Source: Polynucleobacter sp. MWH-UH24A
GTDB lineage: Bacteria > Pseudomonadota > Gammaproteobacteria > Burkholderiales > Burkholderiaceae
Length of the DNA stretch: 64,000 bases
Reading direction: 5' to 3'
NCBI RefSeq assembly: GCF_018687475.1
Contig: NZ_CP061292.1
Coordinates: 1,178,001-1,242,000, forward strand
The notes beneath the pieces are model-generated. The model ran no database searches and was not told where the DNA came from. It saw nothing but the letters and a program-made list of their open reading frames with translations. Position 1 is the stretch's first letter. The number at the start of each line of letters is the position of its first letter. Shown piece after piece: positions 7,003-17,508 of the stretch. Position numbers and translations under genes: made by a program.

Positions 7003-7173
7003 ATGGATAACAAGGACAAAATTACACTCGCTGAACTTGAAAATCAGTTCAGGCATTACGATATTGACCATCAAGTGAAAGATCGCTTGATCTGGCAATA
7101 CCTCATAAATCGAAAGATGAAACGCGAGAGAGACATCCAACAGAATGAAGTGGATACCGATTGGGAAAACTAA
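7003..7173 (+). CDS. Small hypothetical protein
   Basis: 56 residues from ATG 7003, chosen because CGGAGA lies 6 nt upstream; an ATG at 6919 sits inside the terminator-bearing unit. The product is highly charged and helical ([19 protein letters not shown], then a basic KMKRERD stretch and an acidic end). There is no signal peptide or known domain. It lies after the orphan terminator and overlaps the convergent glmM stop by 4 bp. Function is unknown. Confidence 0.5.
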   Translation: MDNKDKITLAELENQFRHYDIDHQVKDRLIWQYLINRKMKRERDIQQNEVDTDWEN

Positions 7174-8510
7174 ACGCTGACTTCCCTTGCGATTGCCTCG
7201 GCACTCGCTTGTGCCAGGCTTTGCTGATTGGCTTCGACCATGATGCGCAGGACCGGCTCGGTTCCTGAGGGTCGGATTAGAACTCTACCCTTACCGATTA
7301 AGCTTTCCTCGACCTTGCTGACCATCGCATTGAGCTTGTGATCGGCTTGCCATTCATAGTTTGCATTGGTCTTCACATTGATGAGCACTTGTGGATAAAT
7401 GGTGATGCCATCTAATAGTTCGTTGAGGGATTGTTGCTTTTGTTGCATCGCTGCGAGTACTTGCAGAGCTGCAATCGTGCCATCGCCGGTGCTGTGTTGA
7501 TCAAGGCATAAGAGATGCCCTGAGCCCTCTCCGCCAATGACCCACTGCTTGGCTTGCAAGAGTTCAAGTACGTAGCGGTCTCCAACCTTCGCTCGCTCAA
7601 ATCCAAGACCGAGGTTCTTGATGGCAACTTCAATTGCTAAGTTCGTCATTAGGGTGCCAACCACTCCACCCATCGCCTTGCCTTGCTCTGAGCGATCTTT
7701 AGCCAAGATGTAGAGGAGCTCATCGCCATTAAATAGGCGCCCGCTTTGATCAACCATTTGCAATCGATCGGCATCACCATCGAGTGCTATACCAATATCA
7801 GCATTGACTTCCTTCACTTTGGCAATCAGCGCAGCGGGTGCGGTTGCACCACAATGATCATTAATGTTTTTGCCATTCGGCTCCACCCCAATCGCAATCA
7901 CCTCAGCACCGAGCTCATGAAATACTGGTGGTGCGGTGTGATAGGCAGCGCCATTGGCGCAATCGACCACAATCTTCAATCCTTTGAGATTAAGGTCTTG
8001 TGGAAAAGTGGATTTGCAAAACTCAATGTAGCGCCCTGCGGCATCATCCAATCGAAATGCCTTACCAATTTTGTCGGAGCTCACGCAGCCCATCGGTTTC
8101 TCGAGCTCCGCCTCAATCTCAAGCTCCGTAGCATCGGTGAACTTGTCGCCCTTGCCATTAAAAAACTTGATGCCGTTATCGTGATAGGGGTTATGCGACG
8201 CAGAGATCACCACTCCAGCAGATAGGCGCAGTGCTTTGGTGAGATAAGCGACCCCAGGTGTTGGCATCGGTCCACAGAGAGTCACATCAACACCTGCGGC
8301 CGAGAACCCAGACTCCAAAGCTGCTTCAAGGAGATAACCTGAGACCCGTGTGTCTTTACCAATTAGGATACGTTGACGCTCATTCGCTTTGCCATGGCGC
8401 TTAAGTACCATGCCAGTGGCGTAACCGAGGCGCAACATAAACTCCGGGACAATCGGTGGCACACCAACTTCCCCCCGAATGCCATCGGTCCCAAAATATT
8501 TTTTAGTCAT
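7170..8510 (-). CDS. glmM: Phosphoglucosamine mutase
   Basis: Converts glucosamine-6-phosphate to glucosamine-1-phosphate for peptidoglycan and LPS precursors. 446 residues, the usual length. It has the N-terminal [12 protein letters not shown], the phosphoserine loop [13 protein letters not shown] (Ser about 105), the metal loop DGDADR (about 240) and the sugar-phosphate motif [12 protein letters not shown] near the C-terminus. It is the last gene of ftsH-folP-glmM, a conserved proteobacterial order, 15 bp after folP. Confidence 0.97.
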   Translation of the reverse strand: MTKKYFGTDGIRGEVGVPPIVPEFMLRLGYATGMVLKRHGKANERQRILIGKDTRVSGYLLEAALESGFSAAGVDVTLCGPMPTPGVAYLTKALRLSAGVVISASHNPYHDNGIKFFNGKGDKFTDATELEIEAELEKPMGCVSSDKIGKAFRLDDAAGRYIEFCKSTFPQDLNLKGLKIVVDCANGAAYHTAPPVFHELGAEVIAIGVEPNGKNINDHCGATAPAALIAKVKEVNADIGIALDGDADRLQMVDQSGRLFNGDELLYILAKDRSEQGKAMGGVVGTLMTNLAIEVAIKNLGLGFERAKVGDRYVLELLQAKQWVIGGEGSGHLLCLDQHSTGDGTIAALQVLAAMQQKQQSLNELLDGITIYPQVLINVKTNANYEWQADHKLNAMVSKVEESLIGKGRVLIRPSGTEPVLRIMVEANQQSLAQASAEAIAREVSV

Positions 8511-8525
8511 GATTCATTATAAAAC

Positions 8526-9392
8526 TTAGGTACTTTGCTCTTTCGTGGCTTGCCAAACCTGCAGTGCACTTACGGTCTCAGGCACATCATGAGTGCGAAC
8601 AATCATGGCGCCGCGCTCCACGGCTAAGATGGCTGCAGCAATACTCGGGAGCAGACGCTCGCCGACCTCAAGATTGGTGACCTTGCCCAGCATGGACTTG
8701 CGTGATAAACCTGCTAAGACCGGGTAGCCATGTTCAACAAACGCGTCCATATGCGCCAATAACTGATAGTTGTGCTCAAGGCTTTTACCAAACCCAAAAC
8801 CGGGATCGATGGCAATACGTTGTGGATCAACGCCCGCCTCTTCAATGATCGCGGCGCGCTCCAATAAAAATGCTTGCACTTCTTGAACAACGTGTTCGTA
8901 ATTGGGATCAAATTGCATGGTTTGGGGATCACGTTGCATATGCATCAATACGATGCCACATTGGGTTGACTTCACAACATCCACTGCCCCTGCTTGTCGC
9001 AAGGCCCAAATGTCATTGACGCAATCAACGCCCATGGCAAGGGCTGCTTGCATGGTTTGTGGCTTGTAGGTATCAATCGATAACGCAACACCGCAATCTT
9101 TAAGGGCTTCGATAACAGGTAGAACTCGATCGAGCTCCTCTTGCAAGCCAACAGGTTGTGCTCCTGGTCGGGTGGACTCTCCACCAATATCAATGATGTC
9201 AACGCCAGCAGCGAGCATTTTCTCGGCCTGCGCAAGCCCTGCATCCCGTTGATAAAAACGTCCGCCATCCGAGAATGAATCCGGCGTGGCATTGAGGATG
9301 CCCATCACCAATGGACGTTTGTGTTGATCGGAGGGGAACTCAAAAAGAAAACGCCCGCAGCGCCATGCCACGGGCGAGGATGAATACAGCAT
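8526..9392 (-). CDS. folP: Dihydropteroate synthase
   Basis: Condenses p-aminobenzoate with hydroxymethyl-dihydropterin pyrophosphate in folate synthesis; target of sulfonamides. 288 residues forming a TIM barrel with MGILNATPDSFSDGG (about 30-44), DIGGESTRPGA (about 70-80), the FDPGFGFGKS-like IDPGFGFGKS and the substrate loop GLSRKSMLG. It starts 2 bp after the ftsH stop, so translation is probably coupled. The N-terminus before the first barrel strand is about 28 residues, ordinary for the group. Confidence 0.97.
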   Translation of the reverse strand: MLYSSSPVAWRCGRFLFEFPSDQHKRPLVMGILNATPDSFSDGGRFYQRDAGLAQAEKMLAAGVDIIDIGGESTRPGAQPVGLQEELDRVLPVIEALKDCGVALSIDTYKPQTMQAALAMGVDCVNDIWALRQAGAVDVVKSTQCGIVLMHMQRDPQTMQFDPNYEHVVQEVQAFLLERAAIIEEAGVDPQRIAIDPGFGFGKSLEHNYQLLAHMDAFVEHGYPVLAGLSRKSMLGKVTNLEVGERLLPSIAAAILAVERGAMIVRTHDVPETVSALQVWQATKEQST

Positions 9393-9394
9393 AC

Positions 9395-11278
9395 TTACGC
9401 GGTTGCGGGTGCGCTACCTGCTGCAGGACCCTGCGTACCGCCGCCCGCGGAATTACCAAACGCAGTCGCGGTGACTGGCTTTGGAGGTTTGGGTGGGCGC
9501 CCCGCCATGATGTCATTGATCTGCTCAGAATCAATCGTCTCCCACTCTAAGAGTGCGGTGACCATGGCTTCTACCTTGTCACGGTTCTGTTCAAGGATCT
9601 TCTTCGCCAGCGCGTATTGACTATCAATTAAGGTCCGGATCTCAGCATCCACCTTTTGTTGGGTGAGCTCGGATACGGTCTTACTGTTCATGCGACCAAA
9701 CATGCTGTCTTGTTCGGTATCCACATACACCATCGTGCCTAAGCTATCGCTCATGCCATAACGGGTCACCATATCACGGGCCATTTTGGTAGCGCGCTCA
9801 AAGTCATTCGATGCACCGGTGCTCATCGAACCCAAGAACACCTCTTCAGCCGCACGGCCACCAAACAAGATGGCCAACTCCTCAAGCATACGATCTTTAT
9901 ACAAGTTCACCCGATCAAACTCCGGCAACTGCCAGGTCACACCGAGGGCCATACCGCGAGGCATGATCGTGACCTTATGCACCGGGTCAGCCTTAGGCAG
10001 CATCTTTGCAACCACCGCATGCCCAGACTCGTGATAAGCCGTATTGCGACGCTCTTCTTCGCGCATCACCGCCGACTTGCGCTCAGGACCCATGTAGATC
10101 TTGTCCTTAGCATCTTCAAAGTCTTGCATATCGACTGCACGCTTACTGCGACGTGCTGCAAACAGAGCAGCCTCATTAACCAAGTTAGCCAAGTCCGCGC
10201 CCGAGAACCCTGGGGTTCCACGCGCTAAGACAGCTGGATCCACATCGGAGTTGATGGGGACCTTGCGCATATGCACGCGCAGAATTTGTTCACGACCCCG
10301 AATGTCAGGTAAGCCCACATGCACTTGGCGATCAAAACGGCCGGGGCGCAGTAAAGCACGATCCAGCACATCCGAACGGTTGGTTGCAGCAATGACGATT
10401 ACACCGCTATTGGTCTCAAAGCCATCCATCTCGACGAGCATTTGGTTTAAGGTTTGCTCGCGCTCATCATTACCACCACCCATGCCGGCACCGCGATGAC
10501 GACCGACCGCATCAATCTCGTCAATGAAGATGATGCAAGGTGCATGCTTTTTAGCGTTCTCGAACATATCGCGCACGCGTGCAGCACCAACACCCACAAA
10601 CATCTCGACGAAGTCAGAGCCCGAGATGGAGAAAAATGGTACTTTGGCTTCGCCTGCAATCGCACGGGCCAATAAGGTCTTACCGGTTCCAGGGGGGCCG
10701 ACTAAGAGTACACCGTGTGGAATGCGGCCACCAAGCTTCTGAAACTTTTGCGGATCTTTGAGGAAGTCAACAATCTCAAACACTTCTTCTTTAGCCTCAT
10801 CGCAACCCGCAACATCCGCAAAGGTCACTGAATTGCTGTTCTCATCGATGAGACGCGCCTTGGATTTACCAAAGGAGAACGCACCACCCTTACCGCCACC
10901 TTGCATCTGGCGCATCATGAAGAACCAAAAACCGATGATTAATAAAGTGGGTCCTAAGTAATACAGTGCAGAGACCAACAGGTTCGGTTCATCTTCGGTC
11001 TTACCGGTAACCTGAACTCCGTATTTCATGAGATCGCCTACCATCCAGATATCGCCTGGGGAGATGATCGAGTATTTGTTGCCATCGACTGGGGTAATCT
11101 GCAAGGTACGGCCTTGCACATCGACGCGCTTAATCTTGCCAGCCTTGGCGTCATCCATAAATTGGGAATACGTGACCTGATCTTGCGTGCGAGGTTTATC
11201 AAACTGCTTAAATACAGTGAATAGAACCAGGCCAACGATGAGCCATACACCCACTTTTTGGAACATATTGTTATTCAA
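9395..11278 (-). CDS. ftsH: ATP-dependent zinc metalloprotease FtsH
   Basis: Membrane-anchored AAA+ protease that degrades regulators and unassembled membrane proteins. Two N-terminal membrane segments (about 8-24 and 105-123) flank a periplasmic domain. Then come Walker A GPPGTGKT, Walker [13 protein letters not shown], the arginine-finger region RPGRFDRQV and the zinc motif HESGH. The C-terminus is Pro/Ala/Gly-rich. I chose a TTG start at 11278 (giving MNNNMFQKV, the usual FtsH beginning) because AAAGG lies 6 nt upstream. The ATG at 11266 is too far from it, and the longer frame from 11320 has no family support. 627 residues. Confidence 0.95.
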   Translation of the reverse strand: MNNNMFQKVGVWLIVGLVLFTVFKQFDKPRTQDQVTYSQFMDDAKAGKIKRVDVQGRTLQITPVDGNKYSIISPGDIWMVGDLMKYGVQVTGKTEDEPNLLVSALYYLGPTLLIIGFWFFMMRQMQGGGKGGAFSFGKSKARLIDENSNSVTFADVAGCDEAKEEVFEIVDFLKDPQKFQKLGGRIPHGVLLVGPPGTGKTLLARAIAGEAKVPFFSISGSDFVEMFVGVGAARVRDMFENAKKHAPCIIFIDEIDAVGRHRGAGMGGGNDEREQTLNQMLVEMDGFETNSGVIVIAATNRSDVLDRALLRPGRFDRQVHVGLPDIRGREQILRVHMRKVPINSDVDPAVLARGTPGFSGADLANLVNEAALFAARRSKRAVDMQDFEDAKDKIYMGPERKSAVMREEERRNTAYHESGHAVVAKMLPKADPVHKVTIMPRGMALGVTWQLPEFDRVNLYKDRMLEELAILFGGRAAEEVFLGSMSTGASNDFERATKMARDMVTRYGMSDSLGTMVYVDTEQDSMFGRMNSKTVSELTQQKVDAEIRTLIDSQYALAKKILEQNRDKVEAMVTALLEWETIDSEQINDIMAGRPPKPPKPVTATAFGNSAGGGTQGPAAGSAPATA

Positions 11279-11440
11279 AATATACCTTTGCCGGATCAAT
11301 CCGGGAGTTATCGGGGCCAAGAACCAAACCTCACCCTATATATTTGATTCTACTCCCGTTGAAATTCAAGGGTTGGAGGTCTAATTTATCCTAAAAAAGC
11401 TGGGTTTTCTATGTTTTAGGGTCAATCTGTGCGATTTGAC

Positions 11441-12115
11441 CTACTTTAAATAGCGCCCTAGCAGAAAGGTTTCAGATGATTTATCCCGAGAGGCCTTGGG
11501 TTTACGGGGAGAAACGGTCTTAAATACCCCCTTAAAGGCCTCAACTATTTGGCTGTAGCCACTGCCATGAAAGCACTTAATCAACAACGCTCCATCGGGT
11601 TTGAGATGCTCTTTGGCAAACTCCAAGGCAAGCTCAGCAAGATTGGTCATCCGTGCCGCATCAGCAACACCCACTCCAGAAAGATTGGGCGCCATATCAG
11701 ACAGCACCAAATCCACCTTGCCGTTTGCTTCTGGTGGCAATGCCGCTTCAAGTGCTCGCAAGCCCTCCTCCTCCCGAAAATCACCCAAAATGAAGGTGAC
11801 ATCGGCTACAGGTTCCATCGGCAAGAGATCAATGGCGATGATGCAACCATCGGGCTTACCAGCGGTTTCGGGTGTGGGGTGTTTGCGAAGCTGCACTAAA
11901 CGATTACGAATGTATTGACTCCAGCTACCTGGGGTGCTGCCTAAATCGACCACGGTCATGCCCGCCCGAATCAAATGATCCTGCTCATCGATCTCGGAGA
12001 GTTTGTAGGCTGCGCGCGCACGATAGCCCTCTTTCTGCGCGAGCTTAACGTACGGATCATTGACATGATCGTGCAACCAATTTTTATTGAACTTGTTCTT
12101 TGCCACAAACAGCAT
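11441..12115 (-). CDS. rlmE: 23S rRNA 2'-O-methyltransferase (U2552)
   Basis: Methylates U2552 of 23S rRNA; RrmJ/FtsJ family. 224 residues with the SAM loop [13 protein letters not shown] and the catalytic K-D-K-E set visible as [25 protein letters not shown] and SSETFLLG. The first glycine pair of the SAM loop reads STPGS instead of AAPGG, a variant of the classical motif. It lies upstream of ftsH as in many proteobacteria. A GTG at 12106 (giving [10 protein letters not shown]) is an alternative start. Confidence 0.95.
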   Translation of the reverse strand: MLFVAKNKFNKNWLHDHVNDPYVKLAQKEGYRARAAYKLSEIDEQDHLIRAGMTVVDLGSTPGSWSQYIRNRLVQLRKHPTPETAGKPDGCIIAIDLLPMEPVADVTFILGDFREEEGLRALEAALPPEANGKVDLVLSDMAPNLSGVGVADAARMTNLAELALEFAKEHLKPDGALLIKCFHGSGYSQIVEAFKGVFKTVSPRKPKASRDKSSETFLLGRYLK

Positions 12116-12161
12116 TGTCCTTGTTTTCGATCACAACCCAGAAATCCTCTATGATGCAGGC

Positions 12162-12617
12162 ATGACTGCTCTCTCACTAACTCCAGCGCAACGTAAGGCC
12201 CAGCGTGCTAAAGCCCATGCCCTTAATCCCGTTGTCATGATCGGTAACGAAGGTCTCACCGCAGCAGTTCGTAAGGAAATTGATCGCGCCCTATCGAGCC
12301 ATGGTCTCATTAAGATCCGCGTACTCGGTGATGATCGCGATGCCCGCATTGCGATGTACGAATCCATTTGCGATGACCTGAGCGCTGCTCCGATTCAGCA
12401 TATCGGCAAACTCCTCGTGATGTGGCGACCGATGGAATCAAAACCTGAGAAATCAGTTCCCTCCAAGAAGGTGGCGCGCGCCTATCAAACTGCACGCACT
12501 AATCAACGCAGCAATGGTTCGCGAGTTGGCTTTAAAAAAGCAGCCGTGGCCAGCAACAGCAAACCAAAGCGCCGCAAGACTCGCTTAGCGAGCCCCAAAA
12601 AAGCGGCTTTGGGTTAA
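12162..12617 (+). CDS. yhbY: YhbY/CRS1-type ribosome assembly RNA-binding protein
   Basis: Binds pre-50S ribosomal RNA. The CRM domain occupies residues about 6-95 with the conserved ALNPVVMIGNEGL and a GxxG-like segment. A basic Lys/Arg/Ser tail (about 100-151) makes it half again as long as the E. coli protein. ATG 12162 is used because the family begins MTALSLTPAQRKA-like; upstream codons would run into the divergent rlmE. Its last 33 bp overlap the convergent membrane-protein gene. Confidence 0.9.
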   Translation: MTALSLTPAQRKAQRAKAHALNPVVMIGNEGLTAAVRKEIDRALSSHGLIKIRVLGDDRDARIAMYESICDDLSAAPIQHIGKLLVMWRPMESKPEKSVPSKKVARAYQTARTNQRSNGSRVGFKKAAVASNSKPKRRKTRLASPKKAALG

Positions 12618-13085
12618 TCGCCAAACCAAATAAATACCCAAGAGACTTTGCACTAAGAAAACACTGCTCGCAATGCCATGCAAAGTGGCAAATAAACTGG
12701 CTGAAGCGGAATACATCACCGGCATGCCTTGCAACAAGGCATCCTCGCGCAATTTGTCCATCCAGGGCATCAGTACGAAGCTACCAAGCGCCGCACACAC
12801 AAGCATCGCAAGCAAAATCCAGCGAATCGCACGATAGGCTTGTAACCCACGACTTACCAAGAGGTTTGCTAAGACCAGCAGCGCCACACAGAGCACCAAA
12901 CTCACATAGGCTTCCACCTGAAAGATTGCGCCAGCCACCATACCGGCCACTTGACGATCGGTGAGGGTTGCAAACAAAGTAGGCGCAACCAAATAGCCGA
13001 CGGTAATTAGGCTACCAACCCAAAGGCTACTGACAAAGAGGAACAGGCGTTGCGCAATTTGGTGCGAAGTGGAATCGTGTTGCAT
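12585..13085 (-). CDS. DUF4149 membrane protein
   Basis: 166 residues with four membrane segments (about 12-34, 58-78, 85-105 and 132-153). The family features FVSSLWVGSLITVGYLVAP at the N-terminus and the ASLFATLHGIAS block before the last helix point to DUF4149 (TMEM205-like). Function is unknown. It is often found beside yhbY/greA in Burkholderiales, which I recall but did not check. Its 3' end overlaps yhbY by 33 bp on the opposite strand. Confidence 0.8.
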   Translation of the reverse strand: MQHDSTSHQIAQRLFLFVSSLWVGSLITVGYLVAPTLFATLTDRQVAGMVAGAIFQVEAYVSLVLCVALLVLANLLVSRGLQAYRAIRWILLAMLVCAALGSFVLMPWMDKLREDALLQGMPVMYSASASLFATLHGIASSVFLVQSLLGIYLVWRLTQSRFFGAR

Positions 13086-13093
13086 CGTGCAAA

Positions 13094-13420
13094 CTAAGTG
13101 ACTAAGGTTGCCAGTTTAGCTAAGACATCATCAATCACAGCCGCCGACACGGTCTCAACGCGTTTTGCTTTACGCGCCACGAGGTCTAGGGTGCGAGGTT
13201 GATCGCAGCGAACAATCCCTGTGGTTTTAGTTCCAACCAGCTCGACTGCAAACCCTGCAACCCGGGCAAACTGACCGCCAGTTGAAATCGGCACAACAAT
13301 TGGGGTCTTGGTTAGTTGATTAAACGGTGCTGGTGACACGACCAATACAGGTCGATACCCTTTTTGCTCATGGCCAGCTGTTGGATCAAGAGATACCAAA
13401 TAAATATCGCCTCGCTTCAT
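13094..13420 (-). CDS. MazF/PemK-family mRNA interferase toxin
   Basis: 108 residues. The RNase toxin fold is recognisable from MKRGDIYLVSLDPTAGHEQKGYRPVLVVS, split around the conserved G-H-E-Q-x-G-x-R-P, then PIVVPISTGG and the IVRCDQPRTLDL strand. Closest by pattern to ChpB/PemK. Its ATG overlaps the antitoxin stop by one base (TAATG), so the toxin is made after the antitoxin. It would cleave mRNA when the antitoxin is lost. Confidence 0.92.
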   Translation of the reverse strand: MKRGDIYLVSLDPTAGHEQKGYRPVLVVSPAPFNQLTKTPIVVPISTGGQFARVAGFAVELVGTKTTGIVRCDQPRTLDLVARKAKRVETVSAAVIDDVLAKLATLVT

Positions 13421-13674
13421 TACAGAATCTCATTACCGACAGGGGAGCTATCCAGCCACTGCCGATCTTCGCTTGGCATTTTTGCTTTGGGATCGCACTG
13501 CGCCAATAAATCAGCGAGTGCATATTGAGGCTTGGTAATGGGTCGCACGACCAATTGCCCTTCCACCAGGGCGACATCAACGGTTGATCCGCAAGCAATC
13601 TGAAGTTCTTTGAGGAAAACCGGGGACACTGCCAGCATCACTGAACCTCCAACCTTTCTTAAATTAGTATGCAT
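13420..13674 (-). CDS. MazE/PemI (ChpS)-type antitoxin
   Basis: 84 residues. An AbrB/SpoVT swapped-hairpin DNA-binding domain covers residues about 3-48 (NLRKVGGSVMLAVSP, VALVEGQLVVRP). An acidic flexible tail (LADLLAQCDP...) would wrap the toxin. It is first in the operon and has a strong GGAGGGCGT ribosome site. A large inverted repeat directly upstream is the expected autoregulatory operator. Confidence 0.9.
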   Translation of the reverse strand: MHTNLRKVGGSVMLAVSPVFLKELQIACGSTVDVALVEGQLVVRPITKPQYALADLLAQCDPKAKMPSEDRQWLDSSPVGNEIL

Positions 13675-13681
13675 ACGCCCT

Positions 13682-13715
13682 CCGAATAAGTTATACCAAA
13701 GTATAACAAATTCGG
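13682..13715. promoter_or_regulatory. Operator dyad of the toxin-antitoxin operon
   Basis: A 34-bp inverted repeat: CCGAAT, 2 bp, GTTATAC, 4-bp centre, GTATAAC, 2 bp, ATTCGG. Both pairs of arms are perfect. It ends 8 bp before the antitoxin ATG and touches its Shine-Dalgarno sequence. Binding by the AbrB-type antitoxin, alone or with the toxin, is inferred. Confidence 0.8.
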
Positions 13716-13738
13716 GGAGAGATTATATTTTTATATAA

Positions 13739-14221
13739 CTAGATGTAACGAACCGAGAGGATCTCGACTTCTCGGGCGCCCGCAGGGGCTTGAACGGTGA
13801 CCACATCGCCCTCTTCTTTACCAATTAAGGCGCGGGCAATGGGGGAGCTGATCGAGATCTTATTAGCAGCAATGTCGGCCTCATCATCACCCACAATTTG
13901 ATAGCTCATTTTTTTGCCGTCATCAAGATCTTCGAGTTCAACCGTGGCTCCAAAAACGACACGACCTTCTGCCTCAAGTAATGCAGGGTCAATAATTTGT
14001 GCGGCAGATAATTTGGTCTCGAGCTCTTTAATGCGACCTTCAATAAACGCCTGCTTCTCTTTGGCGGCATCGTACTCTGCGTTCTCCGAAAGATCGCCTT
14101 GGGCGCGCGCTTCAGCAATCGCATTGATTACTGCTGGGCGTTCCACATGCTTTAAGCGCGTGAGCTCTTCTTTCAAGAGCTCAGCACCATGCTTGGTAAT
14201 CGGAATCGTGTTTGTACTCAT
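13739..14221 (-). CDS. greA: Transcription elongation factor GreA
   Basis: Rescues backtracked RNA polymerase by stimulating transcript cleavage. 160 residues from ATG 14221 (AAGG 9 nt upstream; a TTG three codons earlier lies on the ribosome site itself). The coiled coil spans about 10-75 with the tip acidic motif [14 protein letters not shown]. The C-terminal FKBP-like domain ends [16 protein letters not shown]. It lies downstream of carB, as in related genomes. Confidence 0.97.
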   Translation of the reverse strand: MSTNTIPITKHGAELLKEELTRLKHVERPAVINAIAEARAQGDLSENAEYDAAKEKQAFIEGRIKELETKLSAAQIIDPALLEAEGRVVFGATVELEDLDDGKKMSYQIVGDDEADIAANKISISSPIARALIGKEEGDVVTVQAPAGAREVEILSVRYI

Positions 14222-14259
14222 ACTGCTCAACCTTAAAATCGATCAGGCTCGATTTTAGA

Positions 14260-17200
14260 CTAGCTAAGCGAAATATGTAAATTCTGTAAGGAATAAACCT
14301 CGAGCAAGTCCTTCGCACGCATCCCTTCCATCACCGCACGCGCTGCACTAATCGTGGTGTAGTAGGTCACACCGTTAGCCTGTGCCGTGGTTCGAATCGA
14401 GCGAGAGTCCGCAATCGCATTACGGGTTTCATCAACGGTTGTAAAGACCAAAGTAATCTCACCATTTTTAATCATATCGACAATATGCGGACGGCCCTCT
14501 TTGACTTTGTTCACCACCGATACCGGAATATTCGCTGCGGCAATGGCTGCAGCAGTGCCTTTGGTGGCAACCATCGGAAAGCCCATCTCGTGCAGGAGCT
14601 TGGCCACCACAACGGCGAGTGGCTTATCACTATCTTTCACTGTTAGCACCACATTACCGCTCTTGGGCAATTTAATCCCCGCTGCTAATTGCGATTTGAA
14701 TAAGGCTTCCCCGAAGGTTTTACCAACACCCATCACCTCACCGGTGGAGCGCATCTCCGGACCTAAGATTGGATCAATGCCTGGGAACTTATTAAATGGG
14801 AACACCGCCTCTTTAACCGAGTAGTACGGAGGAATCACCTCCTCCATAATGCCCTGCTGATCAAGACTTTGACCGACCATGCAGCGCGCGGCAATCTTTG
14901 CTAACTGTAAGCCAGTTGCTTTTGATACATAGGGCACGGTGCGTGATGCACGAGGATTGACCTCGAGAACAAAGATGGTGTCTTTACCGTCGCTTTGCTG
15001 AATAGCAAATTGCACGTTCATTAGACCAATCACATTAAGACCCTTCGCCATCGCCGCAGTCTGGCGCTTGAGCTCGGCAACGGTCTCTTTGGATAAAGAG
15101 TATGGCGGTAATGAGCACGCCGAGTCGCCTGAATGCACACCCGCTTGTTCAATATGTTCCATCACGCCACCAATAAACACGCGCTTTCCATCAGAAATGC
15201 AATCCACATCGCACTCAATTGCATCGTTTAAGAAACGATCTAACAGAACGGGTGAGTCATTGGAAACCTTCACGGCCTCGCGCATATAACGCTCGAGGTC
15301 ACGGCCATCGTGCACGATCTCCATCGCCCGACCACCTAATACATAGGAAGGACGAACCACTAAGGGATAGCCAATTTCTTGCGCAAGCTTAAGAGCCTCA
15401 TCCTCAGCACGCGCGGTGCGATTGGGCGGTTGACGCAATTGAAGGTCATGCAAGAGCTTTTGGAAGCGCTCCCGATCCTCAGCAGCATCAATCATGTCGG
15501 GCGAGGTGCCAATAATCGGTACGCCATTGGCCTCAAGATCCAAAGCAAGCTTCAGTGGGGTCTGACCGCCGTATTGCACAATCACACCCTTGGGTTTCTC
15601 CTTAGCCACAATCTCGAGCACATCCTCTAAGGTGAGGGGCTCAAAATACAAGCGATCGGATGTGTCGTAGTCGGTCGATACGGTCTCTGGATTGCAGTTC
15701 ACCATGATGGTTTCGTAACCATCGTCGCGCATCGCAAGCGCTGCATGCACGCAGCAGTAATCAAACTCGATGCCCTGGCCAATCCGGTTGGGTCCACCAC
15801 CGAGTACCATGATCTTCTCGCGCTGCGTGGGCTGTGACTCGCACTCACCATGCTCGGCTTCGTAGGTGGAGTACATATAAGCCGTATTGGTCGCAAACTC
15901 GGCTGCGCAGGTATCGACTCGCTTATACACGGGGAATACGCCATGACGATGCCGAGTTTGACGCACTGCCGTCGCATCGGTCTTTAATAATTTTGCTAAG
16001 CGTCGGTCAGCAAATCCTTTTTGCTTTAAGAATCGGATCTCTGCCGCACTGAGGCTTGTTAAGGTATGCTCTTTCACCGCATTCTCAATTTCCACCAGTT
16101 CTTCAATTTGCTCCAAGAACCATGGATCAATTTTGGTCTCTTCGTAAACCTCATCAATTCCCATGCCCATACGGAAGGCATCAGCCACATACCAAATCCG
16201 ATCTGGACCTGGCTCACCGATCTCGGCAATGATGTCTTCGAGGTCGGTCGATTTCTCATCAAGACCATCGACGCCCACTTCAAGACCGCGCAAAGCTTTT
16301 TGGAATGACTCTTGGAAGGTCCGGCCAATCGCCATGACCTCACCAACCGATTTCATTTGAGTGGTTAAGCGTGGATCGGCTTCACGGAACTTCTCAAAGG
16401 CAAAGCGTGGGATCTTAGTCACCACATAATCGATACTGGGCTCAAACGATGCCGGCGTGGCACCACCCGTAATATCGTTTTGCAACTCATCTAAGGTGTA
16501 GCCCACGGCTAATTTGGCAGCGACCTTGGCAATTGGGAATCCTGTGGCCTTCGATGCAAGCGCGGATGAACGCGACACCCGTGGGTTCATCTCAATCACG
16601 ATCATGCGCCCATCAACCGGATTAATCGAGAACTGCACGTTCGATCCACCAGTATCCACCCCAATCTCGCGCAAGACTGCGATTGAGGCATTACGCATGA
16701 TTTGATACTCTTTATCGGTCAGCGTTTGTGCGGGAGCCACCGTGATCGAATCCCCGGTGTGCACACCCATCGGGTCTAAGTTCTCAATCGAGCAAACAAT
16801 GATGCAGTTATCGGCACGATCACGCACCACTTCCATCTCAAACTCTTTCCAGCCCAAGAGGGACTCTTCAATCAAAAGCTCTCGAGTTGGCGACAGATCC
16901 AGACCGCGTTTGCAAATCTCTTCGAACTCTTCACGGTTGTACGCAATGCCACCGCCCGATCCACCCATCGTGAAGGAGGGCCGAATCACCACCGGGAATC
17001 CTGAGCTACCGGTCTCCGCTTGAATGCGTTGCTGTACGGCAATCGCTTCTTCCATCGAGTGCGCAATCCCAGACTTGGCCGACCCCAAACCAATTTTGGT
17101 CATTGCGTCTTTGAACTTCTGACGATCTTCAGCTTTATCAATCGCTTCGGGAGAGGCGCCGATGAGTTCACAGTTGTATTTTTTAAGAACGCCATGGCGA

Positions 17201-17508
17201 TGTAAATCCAGAGCGCAGTTCAGTGCCGTCTGGCCGCCCATGGTGGGCAATATGGCATCGGGCTTCTCGGTGGCAATAATGCGCTCAACGACTTCCCAGG
17301 TAATCGGCTCGATGTAGGTCACATCGGCCATCTCCGGATCGGTCATGATGGTCGCTGGATTACTGTTTACCAGAATGACACGGTAGCCCTCTTCGCGTAA
17401 GGCTTTACAGGCTTGTGCACCCGAGTAATCAAACTCGCAAGCTTGCCCAATCACAATCGGACCGGCGCCGATGATCAAAATGCTCTGAATGTCAGTCCGC
17501 TTTGGCAT
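14260..17508 (-). CDS. carB: Carbamoyl-phosphate synthase large subunit
   Basis: Makes carbamoyl phosphate from ammonia, bicarbonate and two ATP, for arginine and pyrimidines. 1082 residues: two homologous ATP-grasp halves ([17 protein letters not shown] and [16 protein letters not shown] open them), an oligomerisation linker and a C-terminal MGS-like allosteric domain from about 940. ATG 17508 shares one base with the carA stop (TGATG), so the two are translationally coupled. Confidence 0.98.
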   Translation of the reverse strand: MPKRTDIQSILIIGAGPIVIGQACEFDYSGAQACKALREEGYRVILVNSNPATIMTDPEMADVTYIEPITWEVVERIIATEKPDAILPTMGGQTALNCALDLHRHGVLKKYNCELIGASPEAIDKAEDRQKFKDAMTKIGLGSAKSGIAHSMEEAIAVQQRIQAETGSSGFPVVIRPSFTMGGSGGGIAYNREEFEEICKRGLDLSPTRELLIEESLLGWKEFEMEVVRDRADNCIIVCSIENLDPMGVHTGDSITVAPAQTLTDKEYQIMRNASIAVLREIGVDTGGSNVQFSINPVDGRMIVIEMNPRVSRSSALASKATGFPIAKVAAKLAVGYTLDELQNDITGGATPASFEPSIDYVVTKIPRFAFEKFREADPRLTTQMKSVGEVMAIGRTFQESFQKALRGLEVGVDGLDEKSTDLEDIIAEIGEPGPDRIWYVADAFRMGMGIDEVYEETKIDPWFLEQIEELVEIENAVKEHTLTSLSAAEIRFLKQKGFADRRLAKLLKTDATAVRQTRHRHGVFPVYKRVDTCAAEFATNTAYMYSTYEAEHGECESQPTQREKIMVLGGGPNRIGQGIEFDYCCVHAALAMRDDGYETIMVNCNPETVSTDYDTSDRLYFEPLTLEDVLEIVAKEKPKGVIVQYGGQTPLKLALDLEANGVPIIGTSPDMIDAAEDRERFQKLLHDLQLRQPPNRTARAEDEALKLAQEIGYPLVVRPSYVLGGRAMEIVHDGRDLERYMREAVKVSNDSPVLLDRFLNDAIECDVDCISDGKRVFIGGVMEHIEQAGVHSGDSACSLPPYSLSKETVAELKRQTAAMAKGLNVIGLMNVQFAIQQSDGKDTIFVLEVNPRASRTVPYVSKATGLQLAKIAARCMVGQSLDQQGIMEEVIPPYYSVKEAVFPFNKFPGIDPILGPEMRSTGEVMGVGKTFGEALFKSQLAAGIKLPKSGNVVLTVKDSDKPLAVVVAKLLHEMGFPMVATKGTAAAIAAANIPVSVVNKVKEGRPHIVDMIKNGEITLVFTTVDETRNAIADSRSIRTTAQANGVTYYTTISAARAVMEGMRAKDLLEVYSLQNLHISLS

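Noticed and set aside
7746..8225. 159-codon plus-strand frame opposite glmM
   Set aside because: Lies fully antisense to a conserved enzyme; the translation has no recognisable domain.
10101..10499. 132-codon plus-strand frame opposite ftsH
   Set aside because: Arg/Ser-rich shadow of the AAA+ domain; not a protein family I recognise.
14387..14824. 145-codon plus-strand frame opposite carB
   Set aside because: Antisense to a highly conserved region of carB; composition mirrors the complementary strand and there is no ribosome site.
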